In this document: positions 1-4,519 of the stretch, one piece after another
Position numbering within the stretch: position 1 is the stretch's first letter
Layout of the letters: the number at the start of each line of letters is the position of its first letter
From: Candidatus Latescibacteria bacterium 4484_107
Lineage (GTDB): Bacteria > Latescibacterota > 4484-107
Assembly: GCA_002059205.1 (NCBI GenBank)
Contig: MVCQ01000181.1
Location: 1 to 7,007 of the forward strand
DNA length: 7,007 nt
Direction of reading: 5' to 3'
The notes under the pieces: model-generated
What the model was told of the DNA's origin: nothing
Databases searched by the model: none
Seen by the model: only the letters and a program-made list of their open reading frames with translations
Position numbers and translations under genes: made by a program

Positions 1-10
1 CGTCCGGGTT

Positions 11-157
11 TCAATCTCGTCTAAAATAGCTCCCTGCGAACACGATGTCAAGGATTTTCTTGATTTTTCCGCCGGAACATGAAGCGGCCTTGAGTTGCGC
101 TCCCGGCTCCTGCCGAAAAAAGGCTTGCTTTCTCGGTGGGATTTGGCTATCTTTCAT
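11..157 (-). CDS. Possible small protein, 48 residues, unknown
   Basis: Read on the minus strand, an ATG at 157-155 follows a strong purine-rich SD (AGGAAGGAGATAGG directly upstream, core AAGGAG about 4-5 nt from the start). It opens a 48-codon frame ending in TGA at 13-11. The product begins MKDSQIPPRKQAFFRQEPG, is rich in Lys, Arg and Gln in its first half, has one Cys near the middle, and ends in a short hydrophobic stretch and FRRD. I recognise no family. The main support is the ribosome binding site, since an ORF this short is expected by chance. If real, it is transcribed away from the gene at 406, and the hairpin at 175-217 lies in its leader. It could equally be non-coding. Confidence 0.25.
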   Translation of the reverse strand: MKDSQIPPRKQAFFRQEPGAQLKAASCSGGKIKKILDIVFAGSYFRRD

Positions 158-174
158 CCTATCTCCTTCCTCTG

Positions 175-217
175 AAGTGGCGTCTTCAGGCGATGTTACC
201 GGCTGAAGACATCACTT
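175..217. repeat. Interrupted inverted repeat (hairpin)
   Basis: GTCTTCAG (182-189) and CTGAAGAC (203-210) are perfect 8-bp arms around a 13-nt loop. After a 2-nt imperfect step the stem resumes with AAGTG (175-179) and CACTT (213-217), giving about 13 paired positions. It lies between the possible minus-strand ORF and the plus-strand gene. A T run of only four (216-219) makes a plus-strand terminator weak. It could be a leader structure, an operator or a degenerate dispersed palindrome. Confidence 0.5.
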
Positions 218-405
218 TTGGAAATGAAAACGGGCCGGGGTCTCATACAAGCCGGATCGAGGATTTTCCGGAGGACTTGGTGGATTTATGAGGACGGAGT
301 TTGCGGCGTTTTTTTCGCGCGTGTACGGCGACCTTAGTGTCCTCTTTTCGGGAAGAATAGTCATTTACATCCCATGCAGCTTATCGTAGCGAGGAGGATC
401 GAAAG

Positions 406-1035
406 ATGGGTATCGTTTTCGTGATAGCATTGCTTGGATTGGGGATCGTGGTGATGGTGGAATACGCCAGGAAGAGCCGTCAGTGTTTTGTGTGCGCGGC
501 GCCTCTGGTGCGCGGGGATAAGCTGCCGGAGGCCCAACAGGCGGAACTGGAACCGCTGCTTCCGGTGGCGGATTCGGAGTTGGAGCATTCGGAGTTGCGG
601 CAGGTGCGGGTTTGTCGCCGATGCGGTCGGGTGTATGGCGGAAAATGGTTCGATCCGCATCCCCGCCGGGATACGGACCCAGCGGACGAGCGCCGGATGT
701 GTGATTGCGATGGGACGGTGCTGCGTTATCCGTCAGAGCGGCGGCAAATGGGAGAGGGAGAGGCGGTGGTGTGGCCGAAGGACTCGAAGGAGGCGGTCTG
801 GCGGGAGGAGATCCGGGAGGCCCTTTTGGAGAAGGGGATAAAGAGCACCTGTCTGCACTGCGGATTATCTCTGTTTCACGTGGATGCGCTCTATCCCGCG
901 CCGGAAGATTGCGTGGCGTGCACGAGCGAGGATAAGTTGTCGGTGTGCTTGCTGTGCGGTCGGGTGTATCAGTGGCAACAGATCGGCGATTCCCAATATC
1001 AGGCCTTTATGAATATCTATTCGAGGAAGGAATGA
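406..1035 (+). CDS. Membrane-anchored protein with repeated CxxC zinc-ribbon-like motifs, unknown function
   Basis: The product has 209 residues. The ATG at 406 has SD AGGAGG at 392-397, 8 nt upstream. Residues 2-18 are uniformly hydrophobic and followed by E-Y-A-R-K, which fits a single N-terminal membrane anchor or uncleaved signal with the rest in the cytoplasm. The soluble part carries Cys pairs at 27/30, 70/73, 99/101, 149/152, 169/172 and 181/184. The motif CxxCGRVY occurs twice (70-77 and 181-188), each time after an earlier CxxC (27-30 and 149-152), suggesting a duplicated metal-binding unit. A charged stretch with W123 and W132 lies between the halves. Zinc binding is inferred from CxxC spacing; redox or Fe-S roles cannot be excluded. 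I recognise no named family. It ends just before a 12-bp palindrome and has no evident functional link to its neighbours. Confidence 0.75.
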   Translation: MGIVFVIALLGLGIVVMVEYARKSRQCFVCAAPLVRGDKLPEAQQAELEPLLPVADSELEHSELRQVRVCRRCGRVYGGKWFDPHPRRDTDPADERRMCDCDGTVLRYPSERRQMGEGEAVVWPKDSKEAVWREEIREALLEKGIKSTCLHCGLSLFHVDALYPAPEDCVACTSEDKLSVCLLCGRVYQWQQIGDSQYQAFMNIYSRKE

Positions 1036-1037
1036 AA

Positions 1038-1072
1038 CAGACTTCCAAAGTTTCGAAGATTTTGGAAGTCTG
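1038..1072. repeat. Perfect 12-bp palindrome between genes
   Basis: CAGACTTCCAAA (1038-1049) is the exact reverse complement of TTTGGAAGTCTG (1061-1072), with an 11-nt loop centred on TTTCGAA. It begins two bases after the stop codon at 1033-1035. No T run follows, so it is not a classical terminator, though it could act as a factor-dependent one or protect an RNA end. From memory, similar AGACTTCC...GGAAGTCT palindromes are dispersed in several bacterial genomes; I could not check that here. Confidence 0.7.
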
Positions 1073-1082
1073 AGGCGAGCTC

Positions 1083-1418
1083 ATGAAAAATGAAACAGAG
1101 CGCAGTTATGCTATGTCGGAGCCGTTGCCCGCTTTTTTAGCGCCTTTTTTCTGGGAGATAGACTTTGCCCGTTTGCGTCTGGCAGGGCGGGAGCGCTATA
1201 TCATCGAGCGGCTGTTGGAATACGGGGATGACCGGGCGATCCGGTGGTTGAAGACCACGTTTTCGCCGGAGGCAATCGGTCGGGTGGTGCGCCGGAGCCG
1301 GTGTCTTTCACGCAATACGGCCAATCTGTGGGGCTTAGTTCTGAACATTCCGAGAGAGGAGATGGCATGTTTTTCCACACCCTCGATCCTGCCGCACAGG
1401 AGCTTTTCATCGGATTAG
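1083..1418 (+). CDS. DUF6922-like protein, probable partner (antitoxin) of the AbiEii toxin
   Basis: The product has 111 residues. The ATG at 1083 has only a weak SD-like GAGGCGAG just before it; an internal ATG at 1113 (residue 11, before SEPLPAFLAPFFWE) is a possible alternative start. The sequence shows a pattern I associate with DUF6922: FLAPFFWEIDF (18-28), YIIERLLEYGD (39-49), an IRWL segment (53-56), then SRCLSRNTANLWGLVLNIPREE (72-93, given in the key residues S72, R73, L75, S76, T79, A80, N81, W83, P90, E92). Such proteins are found directly upstream of AbiEii-family nucleotidyltransferases. Here the 3' end overlaps the toxin gene by 52 bp in another frame, so the two are probably translationally coupled. 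Residues beyond about 95 come from the overlap and are probably less constrained. The antitoxin role is inferred from position; no DNA-binding fold was identified with certainty. Confidence 0.75.
   Translation: MKNETERSYAMSEPLPAFLAPFFWEIDFARLRLAGRERYIIERLLEYGDDRAIRWLKTTFSPEAIGRVVRRSRCLSRNTANLWGLVLNIPREEMACFSTPSILPHRSFSSD
1355..1361 (+). promoter_or_regulatory. Ribosome binding site fixing the AbiEii start
   Basis: AGAGGAG, 5 nt before the ATG at 1367, lies inside the upstream coding sequence. It favours 1367 over the upstream in-frame ATG at 1244, whose extra 41 codons are just another frame of the DUF6922-like gene. Confidence 0.75.
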
Positions 1419-1993
1419 GACGGGAGCCGTGGATCGGGGCTTTTTACCTCGCCGGAGGCTCCGCGGCCGCACTGCACCTGGGCCATCGGGTGTCCGTAGA
1501 TCTGGATTTTTTTTCGGAACAAGCCTACGAGGTCGAGCCGCTTTTCCAGCAACTCCAAATCCTGGGACGGCTGACGGTTCAGCAACAGAGTCCGGGGACG
1601 ATGGTGGGCAGATTGGGGAAAGTGCGGATCAGCTTCTTCGCCTATCCCTATCCGTTGTTGGAAGAGCTGATCCTCGTGGACGGGGTGCGGATGGCCGGCC
1701 TTTTGGACATCGCTTTGATAAAAATCATTGCCATCGGCCAGCGTGGACGGATGCGGGATTTTGTAGACTTGTATTTTATCTGTAGGGCGGGTTGGTCCCT
1801 GGACGAGTTGCTTCGACGAATTTCTCAAAAATATGCGACGGTGTCGTATCCGTCCTACCACTTGCTGCGGATACTGACCTATTTTGACGATGCGGAAGGT
1901 GACGAGCCGCCGAAAATGCTGGTGGATTTTACCTGGCCGGAGGTCAAGCGGTTCTTCGGCGAGGAAGTAAAGCGGTTGATGGAGGCACTATAG
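1367..1993 (+). CDS. AbiEii/AbiGii-family nucleotidyltransferase toxin
   Basis: The product has 208 residues, starting MFFHTLDPAAQ. The motif LAGGSAAALHLGHR (28-41) followed by SVDLDFFS (43-50) is the family's GGT/S...DxD nucleotidyltransferase signature, with D45 and D47 as likely metal ligands. A second block, D114-IALIK-K119, then R126, R130, D131 and D134-L-Y, matches the conserved D..A..K..A...R....D..DL region. All expected catalytic residues are present, so it looks intact. Characterised relatives are toxins of AbiE-type (type IV) abortive-infection systems or MenT-like enzymes that add nucleotides to tRNA. Whether this one targets tRNA is inference. It is coupled to the DUF6922-like gene and followed by repeats, consistent with a mobile defence or addiction cassette. 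The C-terminal part (about 140-208) is helical-looking and unassigned. Confidence 0.88.
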   Translation: MFFHTLDPAAQELFIGLGREPWIGAFYLAGGSAAALHLGHRVSVDLDFFSEQAYEVEPLFQQLQILGRLTVQQQSPGTMVGRLGKVRISFFAYPYPLLEELILVDGVRMAGLLDIALIKIIAIGQRGRMRDFVDLYFICRAGWSLDELLRRISQKYATVSYPSYHLLRILTYFDDAEGDEPPKMLVDFTWPEVKRFFGEEVKRLMEAL

Positions 1994-2030
1994 GCAATAC
2001 GGGAATCCCTTATTACGCAACCTGGGTTTA

Positions 2031-2091
2031 ATACCCCGCCCCTTGGGGCGTTCAATGCTTTTATAGATACCCCGCTGCTTGCGGCGGGGTA
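2031..2091. repeat. Two REP/IS200-IS605-like palindromes
   Basis: Two adjacent units share ATACCCCGC. The first contains CGCCCC (2037-2042) and GGGGCG (2045-2050), perfect 6-bp arms. The second pairs TACCCCGCTGC (2068-2078) with GCGGCGGGGTA (2081-2091), 11 positions with one T-G mismatch and a TT tip, followed by GTTCATT. From memory this resembles REP palindromes and the hairpin ends of IS200/IS605-type elements. No transposase gene is in the window, so these would be orphan copies or end remnants. Confidence 0.55.
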
Positions 2092-2209
2092 GTTCATTCG
2101 CCAAATCGAAAAGCAGAAAGGAACCTTTATGGGCGGACTCGACGGGGTGGTTTCAAATTGCTGGGACGGCTTGGGCTGAAGATGCTGCTGGTTCGTATCA
2201 TAATGGAGG

Positions 2210-2316
2210 TTAACACTACAACGTCATTTAGCATTTTTTGGACACATATGATATGATTTAGATGGTTACAACACAACATATTGTATGGAGATTAACAAGT
2301 GTCGTTGTAGTGTTAA
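2210..2316. mobile_element. AT-rich 107-bp element with 14-bp terminal inverted repeats (MITE-like)
   Basis: TTAACACTACAACG (2210-2223) is the exact reverse complement of CGTTGTAGTGTTAA (2303-2316). The 79 bp between them are strikingly AT-rich, roughly 30% GC by eye, against GC-rich flanks. The ends can be read as TA-flanked (TA at 2211-2212 and 2314-2315) with 11-bp repeats ACACTACAACG, which would fit a TA-target element such as an IS630/mariner-type miniature. An imperfect direct repeat, ATGGAGGTTAACA (2203-2215) and ATGGAGATTAACA (2285-2297), partly overlaps the ends. Nothing inside is coding. It could instead be a large operator or RNA structure controlling the downstream ACAD gene. Confidence 0.5.
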
Positions 2317-2426
2317 ACACTGATGGACCCGGATGAAGGCGAAAAAATAAAAATGTGCGTACATCTCATCACACACGCACGGGGGAAATTAAGACTAGCG
2401 GACAACCGCACACTTACCCATCGAGG

Positions 2427-2433
2427 AAGGAGG
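2427..2433 (+). promoter_or_regulatory. Ribosome binding site fixing the ACAD start
   Basis: AAGGAGG, 5 nt before the GTG at 2439. It shows that the longer in-frame reading from GTG 2355 adds 28 spurious leader residues. Confidence 0.85.
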
Positions 2434-2438
2434 CTTAC

Positions 2439-3596
2439 GTGGCGCAACACTTTTTGACGGAAGAACAGGAGATGATCCGCGATCTGGCGCGGCAGATTGC
2501 GCAGGAAAAGATCGTGCCCATGCGCGCGGAGTTGGATGAGCAGGAGGAGTTCCCGTGGGAGATTATGAAGCTTCTGGCGGAATCCGATCTGTTCAGAATA
2601 TGGATTCCGGAGGAATACGGCGGATTGGGCGAAGGAATTTTCGGCTTGTGTCTCGCGATGGAGGAGTTAAGCCGGGCGTGCGCGGGCGTGGCCGTGTCCT
2701 ACGCGGGAAGCGCGCTGGGAGGCACACCGATTTTGCTGTATGGAACGGAGGAGCAAAAACAGAAGTATCTCCCTCAATTAGCAAGCGGAGAGCGACTGGG
2801 CGCGTTTGCGCTGACGGAGGCCAATGCGGGGAGCGACGTGGCAGGCATGCAGGCTACGGCGCGCAAGGTGGATGATGGGTACGTGTTGAACGGGACGAAG
2901 CAGTGGATCACGAACGGAGGCGAGGCGGAGATTTATACCGTGTTTACGATAACGGATCGGAATCGGGGGGCAAGAGGATCTACGGCGTTTATTATGGAAA
3001 AGGGGATGGAGGGCTTCTCGTTCGGGAAAAAGGAAAAAAAGTTGGGAATCCGGACGTCGTCCACGCGGGAGTTGGTGTTTCAGGATTGCTTTGTGCCCAC
3101 AGCGCAGCGGCTGGGTCGGGAAGGTATGGGATTCATTGTGGCGATGAAGACGTTCGATCAATCCCGGCCAGGGATCGGTGCGCAGTCGGTCGGCATTGCG
3201 CAGGGCGCCTTGGACGAGGCGATCCAATTTGCGCGGGAGCGGCATCAGTTCGGGAAAACTATCTCGTCGTTTCAGGCGGTTCAGCACATGTTAGCGGATA
3301 TGGCCACGGAGATCGAGGCGGCGCGGGCGTTGGTGTATTACGCGGCGCGGCTGGTGGACAGTGGGGATCGGTCCGCCTCGAAAATTGCGGCGATGGCGAA
3401 GGTATTCCCGTCGGATATGGCGATGCGCGTGACCACGAATGCGGTGCAGATTATGGGCGGCAGCGGATATATGCGGGAATATCCGGTAGAGAAGATGATG
3501 CGGGACGCGAAGATCACGCAGATCTACGAGGGCACGAATCAGATCATGCGGAACGTGATCGCGGGGAATCTGATTAAAGAGGCGGCGGCTTTGTGA
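2439..3596 (+). CDS. Acyl-CoA dehydrogenase (short/medium-chain, butyryl-CoA dehydrogenase-like)
   Basis: The product has 385 residues, the usual length for the family, and starts at GTG 2439 (MAQHFLTEEQEMIRDLAR). It oxidises acyl-CoA to trans-2-enoyl-CoA using FAD, or runs in reverse with a bifurcating ETF. Visible landmarks are the N-terminal helical domain, the flavin/substrate motif FALTEANAGSD (123-133), WITNGG (156-161) in the beta domain, and a C-terminal helical domain with RHQFGK, QIMGGSGYMREYPVEKMMRD and YEGTNQI. E364 in YEGTNQI is at the catalytic-base position of butyryl/short-chain and medium-chain enzymes rather than that of isovaleryl- or long-chain enzymes. The chain-length preference is not decidable by eye. 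It is followed at 101 bp by etfB and then ferredoxin-fused etfA, its expected electron partners, so the three probably form one unit. Confidence 0.95.
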   Translation: MAQHFLTEEQEMIRDLARQIAQEKIVPMRAELDEQEEFPWEIMKLLAESDLFRIWIPEEYGGLGEGIFGLCLAMEELSRACAGVAVSYAGSALGGTPILLYGTEEQKQKYLPQLASGERLGAFALTEANAGSDVAGMQATARKVDDGYVLNGTKQWITNGGEAEIYTVFTITDRNRGARGSTAFIMEKGMEGFSFGKKEKKLGIRTSSTRELVFQDCFVPTAQRLGREGMGFIVAMKTFDQSRPGIGAQSVGIAQGALDEAIQFARERHQFGKTISSFQAVQHMLADMATEIEAARALVYYAARLVDSGDRSASKIAAMAKVFPSDMAMRVTTNAVQIMGGSGYMREYPVEKMMRDAKITQIYEGTNQIMRNVIAGNLIKEAAAL

Positions 3597-3650
3597 GCGC
3601 AGGAGCGCGTAATACGCGGGCAGGTGTTTCAATCCGAACTCCGAAATAAA

Positions 3651-3676
3651 ATCACGTTTCACGCATCACGTTTCAC
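3651..3676 (+). repeat. Tandem 12-bp repeat upstream of etfB
   Basis: ATCACGTTTCAC occurs at 3651-3662 and again at 3665-3676, separated by GC. It sits in the ACAD-etfB gap just ahead of the etfB ribosome binding site. From memory, chains of ACGTTTCAC-type units occur as dispersed intergenic repeats in some environmental bacterial genomes. It could also be a pair of binding sites. Confidence 0.65.
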
Positions 3677-3683
3677 TTTTTCT

Positions 3684-3689
3684 GGAGGG
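3684..3689 (+). promoter_or_regulatory. Ribosome binding site for the TTG start of etfB
   Basis: GGAGGG, 7 nt before TTG 3697. The N-terminus it defines (MNIVVCIKQVPGTAEVRI) is the standard EtfB beginning. Confidence 0.85.
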
Positions 3690-3696
3690 TCAAACA

Positions 3697-4416
3697 TTGA
3701 ACATCGTAGTCTGTATCAAACAGGTGCCGGGAACAGCCGAAGTGCGCATCCATTCGGAGACGCACACGTTGATCCGGGACGGCGTGGAAAGCATGGTGAC
3801 GGTATTCACAATGGGGCCGCCTCAAGCGGAAGCCGCGCTTCGGGAGGCGGTATCGTACGGCGTGGATGAAGTGGTGCTGGTCAGCGACCGGGCGCTGGTG
3901 GGTTCGGATACGCTCGCTACGGCGTATGCGATCGCGAAGGGGATCGCGAAAATCGGGGCGTATGATCTGATCCTTTGCGGCAAGCAGGCGATTGACGGGG
4001 ATACGGCGCAGGTGGGGCCGGAGGTTGCGGAGCGCCTTGGGATTCCGTTCGTGGCGTGGGTGAGGAAGGTGGAGGAGGTCGGAGATGGGAAGATTCGGGT
4101 GCAGCGGATGATGGACGATGGGTACGAGGTGATCGAGATGCCGCTGCCCGCGTTGATCACCGTGGTGAAGGAGATCAACGAGCCGAGGCTGGCGTCGCTG
4201 AAGGGGAAGCTGCGGGCAAAAAAGCTGGAGATTCCGATGTGGTCCGCCGAGGATATCGGAGTTGAGGAGGATCAAGTAGGATTGAAGGGATCGCCCACGC
4301 AGGTGATGCGGATTTTCTCACCGGAGCCGAGAGGCGCGGGGGAGCGGCTTGAGGGAGAGGCGGAGGAGGTGGCTCAGCGGTTGGCGGAGCGGTTGAAGGT
4401 GATGGGGTTTGTGTAA
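3697..4416 (+). CDS. etfB: Electron transfer flavoprotein beta subunit, with an internal deletion
   Basis: The product has 239 residues, short for EtfB (usually about 250-265). It begins at TTG 3697 with the classic MNIVVCIKQVPGTAEVRI. EtfB pairs with EtfA and binds AMP in ordinary ETFs or a second, bifurcating FAD in bifurcating ones. Conserved segments seen are TMGPPQAEAALREAVSYG (38-55), GSDTLATAYAIAKG, and GKQAIDGDTAQVGPEVAERLG, a version typical of bifurcating-type ETFs. The LPALITVVKEINEPRLASLKG region is also normal. The oddity is at M33/V34: the sequence passes from DGVESM straight to VTVFTMGPPQ. Family members have about 22-26 more residues here, starting with NPxD/C..A.E.A, which contains part of the nucleotide-binding loop (human ETFB 39-42, NPFC). 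The reading frame is kept. It could be a real variant, a decaying gene or an assembly error; the remainder looks well conserved. Confidence 0.93.
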   Translation: MNIVVCIKQVPGTAEVRIHSETHTLIRDGVESMVTVFTMGPPQAEAALREAVSYGVDEVVLVSDRALVGSDTLATAYAIAKGIAKIGAYDLILCGKQAIDGDTAQVGPEVAERLGIPFVAWVRKVEEVGDGKIRVQRMMDDGYEVIEMPLPALITVVKEINEPRLASLKGKLRAKKLEIPMWSAEDIGVEEDQVGLKGSPTQVMRIFSPEPRGAGERLEGEAEEVAQRLAERLKVMGFV

Positions 4417-4437
4417 ATAATTGCTTGAATTGCTAAA

Positions 4438-4494
4438 ATTTCAAAGAGTTCAAAGATTGGATCGTTTTGGCAAAACGCAGGCGATCTTTGAAAT
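4438..4494. repeat. Compound inverted repeat in the etfB-etfA gap
   Basis: TTCAAAGAT (4449-4457) pairs with ATCTTTGAA (4484-4492). Inside, CGTTTTG (4463-4469) and CAAAACG (4471-4477) form a perfect 7-bp palindrome around one G. An upstream copy, ATTTCAAAGA (4438-4447), can compete for the same right arm (TCTTTGAAAT, 4485-4494), so two alternative outer stems are possible. There is no terminal T run. It may tune expression between etfB and etfA or be a dispersed palindrome. Confidence 0.6.
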
Positions 4495-4506
4495 GCACCC
4501 TTGAAT

Positions 4507-4513
4507 GGAAGGA
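4507..4513 (+). promoter_or_regulatory. Ribosome binding site fixing the etfA start
   Basis: GGAAGGA, 6 nt before ATG 4520. It overlaps an in-frame ATG at 4505, which lacks its own SD and would add only five residues (MEGIT). Confidence 0.8.
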
Positions 4514-4519
4514 ATTACC

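Larger units (their letters stand above)
1..405. other. Gap upstream of the first confident gene
   Basis: No confident gene is visible here. On the minus strand there is a possible 48-residue ORF (157 down to 11). An interrupted hairpin lies at 175-217. A 33-codon plus-strand ORF (288-389) ends just before the ribosome binding site of the gene at 406, but has no well-placed SD of its own. A run of seven T (310-316 region) follows no clear stem, so I do not call a terminator. A promoter for the gene at 406 presumably lies here, but I see no convincing -35/-10 pair. Confidence 0.5.
1994..2438. other. Repeat-bearing gap between the toxin module and the acyl-CoA dehydrogenase
   Basis: This 445-bp gap has no convincing gene. 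In order it holds two REP/IS200-like palindromes (2033-2091), about 110 bp without clear structure, an AT-rich element bounded by 14-bp inverted repeats (2210-2316), and the leader of the acyl-CoA dehydrogenase. A 16-codon frame from an ATG near 2130 (after AAAGGAACC) stops quickly and matches nothing I know. GTGCGT (2355-2360) and ACGCAC (2375-2380) form a weak hairpin in the leader. The promoter for the ACAD/ETF genes should be here, but I could not place one. Confidence 0.6.

Noticed and set aside
288..389. 33-codon leader peptide before the gene at 406
   Set aside because: It ends close to the downstream SD, but its nearest SD-like GGAGGA is about 12 nt from the ATG, and the peptide shows no attenuator-like codon run.
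1038..1072. Rho-independent terminator
   Set aside because: The stem is strong but moderate in GC and is followed by TGAGGCGAGC, not by a T run.
1244..1366. AbiEii toxin starting at ATG 1244
   Set aside because: The additional 41 residues are out-of-frame reading of the DUF6922-like gene and no SD precedes 1244.
2130..2200. Remnant of a decayed gene after an SD-like AAAGGAACC
   Set aside because: The frame stops after 16 codons and neither it nor the neighbouring frames resemble a known protein.
2238..2257. Promoter TTGGAC...TATGAT in the AT-rich element
   Set aside because: The two hexamers are only 8 nt apart, too close for a sigma-70 type promoter.
2210..2318. Integron attC site
   Set aside because: GTTAAAC at 2312-2318 fits GTTRRRY, but the left end GGTTAAC breaks the matching RYYYAAC pattern, and the arms pair perfectly without the unpaired bases an attC needs. 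No cassette array is nearby.
2355..2438. N-terminal extension of the acyl-CoA dehydrogenase from GTG 2355
   Set aside because: The extra residues do not resemble the family, and a strong SD sits directly before GTG 2439.
2778..3287. Long minus-strand ORFs opposite ACAD, etfB, etfA and nadC
   Set aside because: They are rich in Arg, His and Pro, match no family and lie opposite strongly recognised genes; such shadows are expected in GC-rich coding DNA.
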